Positions 47,521 to 58,151 of a stretch of DNA of 64,000 nt are shown piece after piece. How positions within the stretch are numbered: position 1 is the stretch's first letter; every line of letters begins with the position of its first letter. A program made the translations under genes and the position numbers. The notes under the pieces were generated by a model. It saw only the letters and a program-made list of their open reading frames with translations. It did no database searches and was not told the origin of the DNA. Origin of the DNA: Halictus rubicundus (taxonomy: Eukaryota; Arthropoda; Insecta; Hymenoptera; Halictidae); assembly GCF_050948215.1 (NCBI RefSeq), contig NC_135155.1:10496001-10560000 (forward strand). The letters are read 5' to 3'.

Positions 47521-47853
47521 CAGGGTGTTCCGAAAATGTATTTCCTTGAAAGGGATGATTCCGGAGATCATTTGAAATAACTTCTCCCTTTGCGAAAATG
47601 CTCCCCGAGGCTTCGTTAAGGAGTTATTGTCGAAAAACGCGGACCAATCAGGGCGCGGCAACAGCGGACGGGTTCCGGCTCGGCCAATGCCAACGCCGCT
47701 CTCAGCGGGTATCCGCGCTCTGATTGGTAAGTGTGTTTCCTTGGTAACTCGAAAACAAAGTCGCGAAGAACATTTTCGCAAAGGAAAAAGTTACTTCAAA
47801 TCACCCCAGAGATCACCCCTTCCAACGAACTGCTACATTCTTGGGACACCCTG
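47521..47853. mobile_element. TA-type fold-back family M, copy M2 (333 bp)
   Basis: The ends are CAGGGTGTTCCGAAAATGTA and the complement of CAGGGTGTCCCAAGAATGTA. Complementarity continues through TTTGCGAAAATG and ACCAATCAG(A/G)GCGCGG almost to the centre. The right flank is TA; the left flank reads CA, a likely mutated TA. Confidence 0.85.
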
Positions 47854-48596
47854 TATATTTGCACTAAAATGCAGTTGTGGATTGTGTTAACACTCTCAGT
47901 ACCACCTAGGCCGTATATGACCGACAGCATTTTTCTTACCAAGCTTGAAAATGATTTTTTACTTCAATCTATTACTCCATTAAAATCCACAAGGCGTGAG
48001 AATGTCGGTGAGGTACTTAACGAGGTAACTAGTGAAATTAAACAAGGAACGGCTTCTTTTGATATAACATCTTCCTTTTCTATTGGCTAGGAGAAATTCT
48101 CGGCCGCGTTCCGAATCCGCGTTTCGCTACTCCCCGAATTGCAACTTCTCAATTGCAACGTGCGACTTTGCTATCCTTTTTTCATCCGCGACACGAATAC
48201 CGGCGAGACTGCCTTTATGCTCGCGTTCCCTCTGCTCCGCGCTAAGGTGCATCGAAAAATGCACTGGAAATTCCACGGGCCTTTGACAAAGACCCGGTAC
48301 GTTTGTCAGATAACAGACGGAACGCCGTAACGAAAACGATTTCGAGCACGTTGATTAAAGTAGCATCGGCCGTCGCAGTCGTATCGATCGTACGGTTCGC
48401 CGGACGGATTATGGACCGCTACTTGCCCTAATAAAACCAAAGGGCCACCGGCACAAGCACGCCGAAGAATCCCGAAGATTGAAGCACACGAAACGAACCG
48501 GAGTGTATGACAGAGAGTGAACTTTCGTCATTTCCGCGGACTGAAATTTTGCTTGTACTCGGTGTAGCCTTGAAGATAATACTTCCTCGCTGCCAA
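47854..48596. other. Stretch without recognised gene
   Basis: TTAACACTCTCAGTACCACC at 47887 looks like another TTAA-type end without a partner. The 119-codon frame (47731-48090) overlaps the M2 element and is incidental. Confidence 0.4.
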
Positions 48597-48636
48597 AGAG
48601 AGAGAGGGAGAGAGAGAGAGAGAGAGAGAGAAAGAT
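48597..48636. repeat. (GA)n microsatellite
   Basis: About 40 bp of GA with one GGGA interruption. Confidence 0.95.
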
Positions 48637-49135
48637 AGGGAGTCGGAGAATTAGAGCGTGAGCGTGCTGCAAAGCTTTGGAGGCGAAAAAGTGGAGAGCA
48701 TGCCGAGGAAGACACGGTGGATGGTGCGGAGGAAAGAGTCGTTCGCCAGACGGGATTAATGGGCCAATTTTTATAAGACGCCGTCGAAAAAGTCTGGAGA
48801 TCGTCCGGTTGAGAAATTTCAGTGGGCTCGTTCATCTGTAAAATTTCCTGAATGTCGATTAATAGAGCACGCTGCGCCACGAACGCGGGAACGCGTGATC
48901 CGCTAGCGACAAAACCGCTGAAACAGCAACAGTCGGAGAGCAGCAGTCTCTCGTATATTTAAATGAGATTATTTCATTAGAAATGTTAGTCTTTTTTTAA
49001 GCAAGCATACTTTCGATCAGTAGTTCGGACAATGTCACACTTGTTGCAACGTGACGTTGTGTCCTCTGAATAGATTAATATTCGAATTGTCTTGATGGTG
49101 ACTAAATCGTACGTAACTTCGAATGATCTTTGACA
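48637..49135. other. Stretch without recognised gene
   Basis: No feature recognised. Confidence 0.5.
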
Positions 49136-49338
49136 CTTTGACTGCCAAACTAGAAACCTCGAAAATTCCATAAAATCAATGTGTTATTTAATGAAATAAA
49201 AATTGAAAAAAATTAAATGTATGATATTCAGCAGTCCTCCAACTTTCTTGCGTTTTACAGATCCTAATTAACTTTGGTACAATGAATATATTAACGTAAA
49301 AATTCATTTTGAAACCTGGACAAATAATTCCGTCATAA
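49136..49338 (-). repeat. Interspersed repeat G, copy 1
   Basis: About 200 bp that align in reverse to 59053-59248 (shared GTTGGAGGACT, ATCATACATTTAATTTT, TTTCGAGGTTTCTA, TTGGCAGTCAAAG on the minus strand). It ends where the family E copy begins. Frames differ between copies, so coding is unlikely. Class unknown. Confidence 0.7.
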
Positions 49339-49344
49339 AAACAA

Positions 49345-49500
49345 AAATTGCCCGCGTCGGTACCATGGAAAAGGGGTCGCATGAAAATTGATTTCTTCTC
49401 TTAATAATTTTCATCGGTTGTAAATAACGGTCATAATAAATTCATTTGATGTTTCATCTATTTTGTCTTTCTCCATCAAATGCGTCAAATCCGCAGTCTA
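49345..49500 (-). mobile_element. hAT-like MITE family E, copy E5, one end lost
   Basis: The right end TCCGCAGTCTA (ending 49500) is followed by GTTATTAC. The interior matches 51380-51558 in reverse (AAAATTGATTTCTTCTCTTA). The left terminus is replaced by repeat G at about 49340. Confidence 0.65.
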
Positions 49501-49508
49501 GTTATTAC

Positions 49509-50049
49509 TCGCACGAAACGTGCCCGGGTTCCTGATAATAAAGTTAGGATCAGACAGAGGTGGAAAAAGTCTCTGAGACAACATTCCCCGTTTTCAATGC
49601 GACGATAAATTTCGAGCAGCAGGCAACGGTAAAACTGTGCACGACGATTCCGCGTCTCTGGGTAAATCCGGTGTGCGCTTGAACAACAACGATCTGTTCA
49701 ACTATTTACAGTGGGGTGCGGACGTGTAAGCCGACATCGCAAACAGCGAATTACGGCGCGATAGACGTGACGTGAACGCGTAGAAAATAAAGAGCACGTA
49801 GTAATTAATCTGAAATAGCGGGGTGAACGGCCGCGCGAAATGTCATCGCGAAACGAAAACCGAAAGTAGGACAGGATAGAATGACGTCAAAGGAATATAT
49901 GTGGCACGCACACGCGCAGCCGGATATAACGTCGACGTCGCGCGGGAACATTCTAAATTACAGTACGGAACTGCCGCGGAAAAAGGATGAGAACAATGCA
50001 ACGTTACGTATGCATATTGTTACGAAATATTTCTGATCTTCCGCGACGG
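49509..50049. other. Stretch without recognised gene
   Basis: No feature recognised. Confidence 0.5.
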
Positions 50050-50078
50050 TCTGTCTCTCTCTCTCTCTCTCTCTTTCT
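50050..50078. repeat. (CT)n microsatellite
   Basis: CTGTCTCTCT run with a final TTTCTG. Confidence 0.9.
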
Positions 50079-50764
50079 GTCCTCTCGCGGCCCCCACGGT
50101 TCCATAGAAACGAAGAATTGGAGTGTGAACTCCTGGCATTCTCTTACGGGCGAGGAGTTTGCGAACGGGAACCGAAGGAATACGAGGGAACCGAAGGAAT
50201 AGGCGAGGTGGCAGAGTAATCTAGGAGGTCTCAACGCGGAGCAAGGAGAGACAGAAGGACGGCGAAACCCCCAGAGAGCTCTGGAATTGTCTCTTACAAA
50301 AATATCCTTCGTAGAGGATATCTCACGTAGGATTTCAGAACGACTGGTTCGATTATGAAGTTGCTTCGATATTGTTTCGCGATAGAGAAAGGCGCCGGAT
50401 TGCTCGGCGTTACGAAGCTTATTTCGAAGATAATATCGGCTCGGAGAGTTGTTTAAAAACGAAACGATTCAGCAACAAATCGTGCCACGTCCGAAACATC
50501 TCCGGCAAACGCGAAGTCTTTCCGAAACGAGCGACTCGTATCACTTGAAATACTTTCTGTGGCTTTGAAGTATTTAATATTTCAGATCTTCAGGTACAAT
50601 ATTGATAAACAGATATCGTGACTTTTCTGACCTTACTTGTTCAGCCCCAGGAGGTATTCCTGTAATTTGTATACAGATGATCGCTATCGCAACGACTTAG
50701 TCATAGGGCACTTCTGTTTTATTTTGTTGAATATATAATATACATTTCATAATTATTCTGATCG
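50079..50764. other. Stretch without recognised gene
   Basis: Mixed DNA, with CGAAGGAATACGAGGGAAC/CGAAGGAATAG duplicated near 50172-50200. No exon. Confidence 0.45.
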
Positions 50765-51170
50765 TATGTCGTCTCTGTTCCATCGGACCAGCCATACATG
50801 CCTACCCTACTTCGCTTGTGTAGTCATAAGGTCGTCTCTATTCTACTTGTTCATCAGAGCTAGTCCATATTCTACTGGTCCGACCATATGTCGCTGTATT
50901 CTACTTGTCAGACCATATGTCGCTATATTCTACTTGCTCGGCCATATGTTAATTCGTTCTACTTGTCCGACAATAATCCTATTTCGATGCTACCGAAGAG
51001 GAGTATTTTTCATTTTTCATAATTTTACAGTAACTGTCTAACTGTTCAATATTTCAAGTCTTACATCCAACATTGACAGAAAGGTATAGCGCTTTTGCTA
51101 ATTTCGCTCGTTACATCATAAATGGTTCCCATTCCACTTGTCTGACTATAGGTGGCTCGTTCCAGTTTTA
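50765..51170. repeat. 29-bp minisatellite
   Basis: At least four units in strict 29-bp register at 50882, 50911, 50940 and 50969, with consensus around GACCATATGTCGCTATATTC plus TACTTGTC. Decayed units precede (TCGTCTCTATTCTACTTG at about 50852) and follow (CCATTCCACTTGTCTGACTA at about 51130). The same motif occurs at 56.94-57.07 kb. Confidence 0.8.
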
Positions 51171-51229
51171 CTTTACAGCTTCTTCGACTGACTGCAGGCA
51201 AACTTCATCAGAATTTCAGTTTAAGCAAC

Positions 51230-51304
51230 TTTACTATGGACAAAATTAATTTTTGAAAATAGACGGAAAATTATGCATACACGACCTACATGGCAGTGAA
51301 CGTG
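51230..51304 (-). mobile_element. Family C terminus, solo (C3)
   Basis: ACCTACATGGCAGTGAACGTG followed by TTAA (51305-51308) matches the inverted C terminus CACGTTMACTGCCAYGT. The opposite end is not identified. Confidence 0.5.
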
Positions 51305-51379
51305 TTAAAATCGCGGGATCCAAATTATTTTATTATAAAGGAATGCTCCATAAATCCAATTTTAATTATGCGTTATTAA

Positions 51380-51558
51380 TAGACCGCGGATTTTATGTAT
51401 TTATGGCAAAAATGGGTAGGTGAAACGCAAAGTAGAAATAAAATGAAATTTTAAAAAGCCTATCAAAATTATCAAGAGAAGAAATCAATTTTTCTGTGAC
51501 TCCCCTTTCGCGTAACTCATGCAGAGAATTTTTATTTTCCATAAAGACCCGCAGTGTA
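51380..51558 (+). mobile_element. hAT-like MITE family E, best copy E2 (179 bp)
   Basis: The ends are TAGACCGCGGATTTTATG and the complement of CATAAAGACCCGCAGTGTA. The flanking 8-mers GTTATTAA (51372-51379 and 51559-51566) are identical, a direct hAT-type target duplication. An 82-codon minus frame overlapping it is incidental. Confidence 0.9.
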
Positions 51559-51566
51559 GTTATTAA

Positions 51567-53450
51567 AGAACGTGTGTATTTTGCTTCCGTGTTCACCGCG
51601 TAGACAGATGCTAAACAATAAGAGTATAAATCTGGGTACATAAAAAGCCATAAATAAAAGTCTCGGCTATAATAGTCCGACGCATTTTCGGCCGTGCGTA
51701 AGACGAGACGGCCGCAGCGATTTAATAATTCTTCCTGCGGTTTCGCGGAGTTTCCGTTCCTGCTCGAACGTCGAGCAAACAGCGGGAGAATCTATTTAGA
51801 AGACACAGGATAGTTGCCTTGTTTTATGAGGATATTCCAGAACGGAACAAAACTGGAGCAAGCGACTGTCGCTTGTTATTCTGGTGCAAAGAATCGGCGA
51901 AATGAGGCGCGAGGTAACGACAGCGCCGCAGCGCGCTGCTCTCTCCTCTCCGGAGAGGAGAGAGACGGAAAAGGGAGCACGGACGGAGGAGAGCGAGGCA
52001 AAGTCTACGTGAAAAGAGGAGAGAATCTTCAGCTCGTACGTGCCGCGCGTCCATCCATCATGAGCTGACAACTCGCCTAGTCTGACCTGCCACTTCTCCA
52101 TCACGTCGCGTTTAGATTATCTCTAGAACGCCTTTCCTCCGTCGTTGCCTCGCACGCCGGACTCGGTTTTCCATCCTTTATTATTTCCTTCCGCCGTGGT
52201 TTCTCGTTCGAAGCGTCCGGGATCCTCGTGCGACCGATCTGAATGGATTTGTAGGGTCATGGCCGCTCGTTATGGTTCCGACCGGTACGAGAGCCAACAG
52301 TTTGATACGTCGTTCGGGCGAGCACTTCAGCCGCTTTCTTTCAGCACCAATATGGCGCGCGAATCCGTTCGCCGGTATCGACAAACTGTATTTTCGCGAG
52401 CCAAGCCCGCGCGAAACGGACCGGCGGAACGAAAATTAATAAAGCCGCATGTATTTTATGCTCCGCCGCGTAGATCCGTCAAAGTGGTGCTTGCAGTTTT
52501 TATAGAAATCGTTTCGTTTCGGTTCTACACGATCCTTCTTTAATCCGGTTAAAAACCGTAGAAAATATATTCTGGAATCCGTCACTCGCGGTTCCAAAAA
52601 TTGGTATCTTCTGATTCTACTCTCCTGATTGTAGGTTGTACGGACGTCATCCTTTTCTCTTGCAAAGAATTTTGGGAAACATTAACTAGGTATTTATGTA
52701 CATGTAAAAAAAAAATCGTTAATCAACTGTTATCCTAAAATTTATTTTATTAAGCTTGCCTTGGTTTTGAGAATACTTTAACGTAGATTGGTTTCCAGAT
52801 TATTTTAATAGATCGATCAGGGGCGGGAAAATTAAAATTTGTTCGTACCGATGGTATCTAGTTAGAGGCGGTTAGAATATTATCCCTCGAAATGTGCGAA
52901 AGAGGGTAGTTTTCAATTGCGAATGAAAATATCGGCGAGATCTACCGTCCCGATTTGATAGCGGAATAAAGGCGATTCGGGGTACCGGAATGCCACGGGA
53001 AGGGACGTTCATGCCTGGAAGCAGGAAGGGACATCGCTCGTAAATATGGCTTACGGGCTCAAAATGTAAAATAATGAGATGTCCCTGTTAATATTTATAA
53101 GCGCGCATATGCTCACCAGGGCCATTTTCCGAATAAATGGATATAAATGCTGGAGGGTCCGGAGTTTTCAAAGCCGCCTCCTTACGCATTAACTTTTACA
53201 AACTATGAGGGTATCTACCTACTTCACCGCACCCCCTGTCATTCTTACTAAACCGTAATTATTTTACCCCCGCTCTTCTATGGGTAATTGTTATAACTTT
53301 TCCCATCCGCTTGTAACTTTCTGTTCCTTAATCCTGTGGAGTAATAACTACTGTAATAAATATAAGCGGAATATATATGAGTGAAGTTGAACATTTTTCA
53401 CCCGTACGTATTGCGAGCAGAATATTTAATTCGCTATCCTTTCGGAACGA
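51567..53450. other. Stretch without recognised gene
   Basis: 51880-52440 is CpG-rich, with a TCTCCTCTCC/GGAGAGGAGA inverted pair at 51940-51962 and a 132-codon frame (52145-52543, +) whose inner ATG has a fair context. Nothing identifies it as a gene. The rest is AT-rich. Confidence 0.4.
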
Positions 53451-53780
53451 ATTTATTCACAGAAAACTGATTAATCTCTCGATCCTCAAAATCTCGTTAT
53501 AATTTGCAACAGAAACAGTTAAGCACCTCCAAAAATGTGCCATTCAGCTTGAAAGAAATTTTGCAATCACTTCTGCGAGTTTCGACGAGTTTAGAACCTG
53601 CACAAAAATGAATAAATTTATTCACAGAAAACTGATAAATCTCTCGATCCTCAAAATCTCGTTATAATTTGCAACAGAAGCAGTTAAGCACTTCCAGAAA
53701 TGTACCATTCAGCTTGAGAGAAATTTTTGAGTCACTCCTGCTAGTTTCGACGAGTATAGGATCTACACAAGTTCGGAAAA
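53451..53780. repeat. Tandem duplication, period 165 bp
   Basis: 53451-53615 is repeated at 53616-53780 at about 90% by eye (ATTTATTCACAGAAAACTGA, CTCGATCCTCAAAATCTCG, CAGTTAAGCAC, ACCATTCAGCTTGA, GTTTCGACGAGT). It is a recent local duplication with no transposon termini. Confidence 0.9.
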
Positions 53781-54675
53781 TGTGTAGGGATCCTGTCCTT
53801 TCAGAAATCGGTGAAGGCGTTACATTGAATTCTGTACATTGTTGAGATAAATCTCTTACGAGATTTTCTATAATAAAACAAAAAAACCGGCGAAAGCCAT
53901 CATTGATCCATAATCGCATCGCAGAGCTTTCAACGCGAAATACATACGTCCGAGAATCGATGTCGGATTTGTACATTATCCCAGAGGGCCCGCGCAATTT
54001 AAACGATCGATCGCCACTCACGCGCGTTTAGAGTTCTGTGCCAGTTACCCGAAACAAAGAATCTCGGGAACGTTCAACAATAACTATCAATCAAATCGTA
54101 ATTATCTCCGCATTCGAATTTCCGTATGTACAACTACGAGCGTACATGCCTAGCCAGTCTAAATATTTGCGATCGTCTATGTGAATCGGTTCAGTTACGA
54201 GAAATCGGTTGTGTTTAATTAATTCGGTATACAGCCGACCGTTCAGAATCGTCGCGCAGCGTAACCGGCCTTACAATTCGGCGGGCAGACAGCTGAACCG
54301 AACGTCGGCCTACCTGTGTTTGATGTGTACATATTCTGCAAAGAATGTCCGATAGCTACACCGATTTTCCGATCTCCCGTTTCCGCCGTATTCGCTGTAA
54401 CTGACGGAACAATCACGGCTCGGGTTCCTTTGTGGAACGAAAAAAGAGTAATCAACGTGCCGGCGATAACAGAGGAAAGAAGCCACTCTGTACAAGCCAC
54501 GCAGGAAGAAACTTTTACTTCCGTGCTCGTCAAGTTGAAAGCGGCTTTGCCCATCTCGAACGGAATTAGCCGGAAGGAGGCGAGAGCGTTTATTTGTAAG
54601 CAGCACCGGCCCGACTAATAAAGACGCCCGGGCGGTTTCAGTCGGTGATATTAAAACTGCGATTCCGTTTTGTTA
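53781..54675. other. Stretch without recognised gene
   Basis: Overlapping frames at 54316-54618 (+) and 54243-54606 (-) of about 100 codons are unrecognised. Confidence 0.45.
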
Positions 54676-54679
54676 TTAA

Positions 54680-55299
54680 CACTGAACCTACCGACACTTC
54701 TTGTATACCTGCTCCTACCGTGCGTCGTCAAAATGACCGGTCCTTTAAAAAAGTTATTGTTAGCACGTTAAACCTAGATAATAGTCAATTTGCTGCTGAA
54801 TGAATTAGTAGATGAACATAAAATCACGATACAAATTTATTTTCATATAATTCCAGTTATACAAAAAATACTGCGGTGCTCTCTCCTTATTTTACAAAAT
54901 TGTACTGTGTCGTCCACCTTTCCGGTTTCGATGCGTTTGCCATGAAACAGTATTATCAATCGGGCACGTGCGTAACTTGACAGCGTCTCATTCAATATGG
55001 CGGTGTATTTCGAGTTGGCCGTACCACATTGAGAAGCCTTTCTTTTATACTGATTGTTTAGATTTAGAATAGTAAATACCGTATCATCTCGTGCGTTCAA
55101 ATTGAGTGGCCGCGGTATGTAGGAGGAGTTACATATATTTCTTGGAAAAAATAAAATAAAACGAGAAATAAACACTGAAAAATACATTGTATACGTACTT
55201 TAAGAAACGTCGTAAAGATAAATGTGATAATGTTGTATGCACGAAATTGCACGCAGAAGTTTGAAAAGGTCAATTTGTCCGTCCGTCATAGGTTTAGTG
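54680..55299 (-). mobile_element. TTAA-flanked family A, longest copy A3 (620 bp)
   Basis: TTAA (54676-54679) is followed by CACTGAACCTACC. The right end ATAGGTTTAGTG is followed by TTGA (55300-55303). It aligns in reverse to 18832-19359 and contains the parts kept in the 318-bp copy. A 114-codon minus frame (54843-55187) is shared in part with A2 but carries different indels and no transposase motif I recognise. Confidence 0.85.
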
Positions 55300-55303
55300 T
55301 TGA

Positions 55304-55543
55304 CCCTTAGCATTCGAATGGCTACTGTAAGGCGCCACTAAAAATTGCTGTATCGTTATTCAAAATATTTTTAACATTATGAAATTTGTCTGCATTTAAT
55401 AAATTACTGAGCACTTCAGTATTGTACGAGTAAATTGCACCATTTTCATGCGTATAACATGAAAAAATATATATAGAAGGGAAATATTCTAGGTCGGAAG
55501 AAATGTTTCGTTTTGGAGTTAAAATAGCTTCGAGTGCAAAGGG
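55304..55543 (+). mobile_element. TTAA-type MITE family B, longest copy B3 (240 bp), abutting A3
   Basis: The left end CCCTTAGCATTCGAATGGC starts directly after the TTGA that ends A3. The right end CGAGTGCAAAGGG is followed by TTAA (55544-55547). It contains a segment (GGAAGAAATGTTTCGTTTTG) missing from B1. Confidence 0.85.
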
Positions 55544-55547
55544 TTAA

Positions 55548-56250
55548 ACGTCGTTCCATCGGTTTTACCGGCCATCTTGCGACAGCGAATCAACGGATCC
55601 GGCCATTTTAATTCGTTCGCCGTCAATCCTCGGCGCGGCGCGCGGAGCCGCACAGATTATTTCGGTTGTTTCAATTAAAACAGCCTCCTTTCCGCACACG
55701 GAACAGGAGCGCGGCCAACTTAATTGCATTCTTTCCGCGACCGTGCCGCCTTTGGATTATGAAAAAAACATCCGGCAAAGCAGCCTCGAACAGAAACGGC
55801 AGGAGCCGACGCGACGCTTTCAATTGCGAAAAAGAGAGCAGTCGGCCGACGAGATTGTTTTGCTTGCACGTACATGCATGCATACGCGAGCGATCCGCGC
55901 GTTCCACGCTCGCGAACACGGCCCGCGCGCCGGACCGTACAAATAGGGTGGAATGATGGATATGATAAGCTGTCCAGATAGCGGACAGGGGTTGTTTTCA
56001 ATACATCAACCCTGGTTAACCTTCCGGCGAGATCCCCCCACTCCTCGCCCCACGCGAAGAGCTACCTGAAAAATAAGCAGCCGAAAAAGACAATGCAGCT
56101 GCGATTTTAGGTCAATGAAACGCCCGGCAATTAGGAGTGCAAATTCTGGCAAAATTTGTAATTGGGCCGTGCGAGATGATTTTACTCATGCTGGTTTGCT
56201 GTGAGCTCGTGTGCTCAATGTCGAAGGTATGAAGTGTGAGGTATAGTTTA
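55548..56250. other. Stretch without recognised gene
   Basis: It is CpG-rich to about 55960 with overlapping frames on both strands and no recognised domain. Confidence 0.45.
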
Positions 56251-56252
56251 TA

Positions 56253-56626
56253 CAGGGTGTCTCGTCCCAAGTTACCAATTATTTCCTATCTTATGGTGGT
56301 CATAAATCTTCTCTAGGCGAACGTGCATCCGAGATTCCAAGGTGACCTCTGTTTTCTACACGGAACTGTATGTATTTGTTTAGGTGACCGTGAAGCCTGA
56401 GACAAATTCACTTATGTATAACAGTTTTGTCTTCCAAGGTCATTCAAGGTCGTTTAGTGCCGTTCAAAATTTAGCTTAGCCAGAAATTAGCACGTCCACC
56501 TAGAAAAGATTTGTGGCCAACATAAGATATCTCCCACGAAACAGAGTAAACTTTATTTGAAATATTTTTTACGAGTTACCGTTTGGAAAATTATTGCGTG
56601 CGAATCTTCAAACGGAACACCGTGTG
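56253..56626. mobile_element. TA-flanked fold-back family M, copy M4 (about 374 bp)
   Basis: TA is followed by CAGGGTGTCTCGTCCC. The right end is a decayed GGAACACCGTGTG followed by TA. Inner arms 56286-56327 and 56490-56530 are inverted (CTTATGGTGGTCATAAATC against GATTTGTGGCCAACATAAG). About 45 bp of the left arm are missing relative to the right. Confidence 0.7.
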
Positions 56627-56939
56627 TATGAACGTATCTGTACTTGAATTGTGCAAACATCTCTGAAAGTTTCTCCTGCCAGCTGCCTAATCTAATCCTT
56701 ATCTGTCATTCCTATAAGATATTTCTGATCATAGTTTTCCATTTAACCTAGACCATATTCATCAAATCTCACCACTCTGTAGAGCATGTGTAATGTGCGA
56801 GAGTACATGTGCAATGTGTCATCGAGAGTGAAAATTATTTTTGAACCCAACCTATTTCTCTCTATTCCTACGTTTACCCCCACTATCAAGGTCCTAGATT
56901 TTAGCTGCAGCTCGCCTTGCTCCCTTCGAGGACGTGGCC
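56627..56939. other. Stretch without recognised gene
   Basis: GAGCATGTGTAATGTGCGAG and GTACATGTGCAATGTGTC show a weak 22-bp repeat near 56780-56820. Otherwise there is no feature. Confidence 0.4.
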
Positions 56940-57070
56940 CCTATAGAAGCTTCCTATACTCCATTTCTCTCACCATAGATCATCCCCAATCCATTTGTCT
57001 GACAATAGGACGTTCCTATTCTACTTGTCCGACTGCAGTTGCCCACGATTGCCGTCAAATGCATTTGTTC
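56940..57070. repeat. 30-bp minisatellite, second locus
   Basis: Units at 56961, 56991 and 57021 (CCATTTCTCTCACCATAG, CCATTTGTCTGACAATAG, CTACTTGTCCGACTGCAG) keep a 30-bp register and share the TACTTGTCYGAC core with 50.8-51.2 kb. Confidence 0.7.
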
Positions 57071-57273
57071 GGTTGAGCGCCAACTTTAGTCGATTGTATA
57101 TTTTATAGGATGGTATGTTGACAACAGTGTTGTTCTGCCATCCCATTGGAAAGCACAATAGAACCGTACTCCAATTGTGGTCCCATAAATTTGACTATTA
57201 ATAGTGTCGTTGCTTATCGAGCTTTAGTGTTGTCGATTCATAATTCTAATTGATAAATGGCGAACTTTTGTGC

Positions 57274-57309
57274 AGAGAGAGAGAGAGAGAGGGAGAGAGA
57301 GAGAGAGAT
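57274..57309. repeat. (GA)n microsatellite
   Basis: About 36 bp of GA with one GGGA interruption. Confidence 0.95.
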
Positions 57310-57331
57310 TATGGCAGGAAATAGTAATCAC

Positions 57332-57500
57332 TAGACTACGGATGTTTATACAATTCGCAATTTCTTTAGAGGTATTTTAAGAAAGTGGAGCCAAATAAAA
57401 TTTACATCTGAAATAAATAAAAATTCCACTAAATTCCGTCGAATGTTACATTTTAGCATTTTTTGAAAATGTTCAGAAGCCATAAATGCATAAAGGTCTA
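57332..57500 (+). mobile_element. hAT-like MITE family E, copy E3
   Basis: The left end is TAGACTACGGATGTTTATAC. The right end GCATAAAGGTCTA has lost the central CCGCA of the terminus. The flanking 8-mers no longer match. Confidence 0.6.
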
Positions 57501-58132
57501 AAATAAAAATTGTCTGCATTAATTGCGAGACATAGGAACCACGTATAGGTTAACTTCTTTTTCCAATCATTTTAATGATACCGTTTTTAGTGATACCGTA
57601 AGATTTTTAGATCCCTTAATTGTTTTTGGTCAAAAATGCACGAGTACACTTATCCCTCAAATTAATGAGAAATATAAATAGCTGTAGGTACATACACATG
57701 TAAATCGATTATAAGTGTTCAGCGACGATAAAGATCTGCGTTCCCATCGGCAAAAGATGCTGAAATTATTTTCCCGTGAAAAGGCCAATCCGATTTCAGT
57801 TGGACCGTGATTTTCGTTCCGCGCCGGGCAACGTCTTCCAAGCTCGAGGAGTCAAAGCGAGTGTTCAATTTGAAACGAAAGCCCGGCGTTTTCTAAAATA
57901 AAGCGACCCTCTCCTTCTTGAACCGTGGCCACGTAAACGCGATTACTTTGCAGATTGGGTCACTTAAAGAAGCTCTCCTCGCCGGTGAGCAACTGGCCGA
58001 GCAGCCTGATTAATCAAGGCCCGTTGATTACAGGCCTTACGGAAAACTTGAGTCGGCAATTACACGTTCGCTCTCACGTGGGTTCGCCTTTCTGTTTGAT
58101 TAACGTTGTACTTTCCTTCGTTTCTTCCCTCT
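57501..58132. other. Stretch without recognised gene
   Basis: No feature recognised. Confidence 0.5.
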
Positions 58133-58151
58133 CCCCCCCCCCCCCCCCCCC
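58133..58151. repeat. Poly-C tract (19 bp)
   Basis: An uninterrupted run of 19 C preceded by CT-rich and followed by CCCCTCCTCCCC sequence. Its length is liable to sequencing error. Confidence 0.85.

Noticed and set aside
50852..50975. CRISPR-like array
   Set aside because: 29-bp units are contiguous without spacers and the DNA is animal; it is a minisatellite.
52145..52543. 132-codon frame with a fair ATG context downstream of a GC-rich block
   Set aside because: No recognised domain or TATA/initiator pattern strong enough; overlapping frames exist on the other strand.
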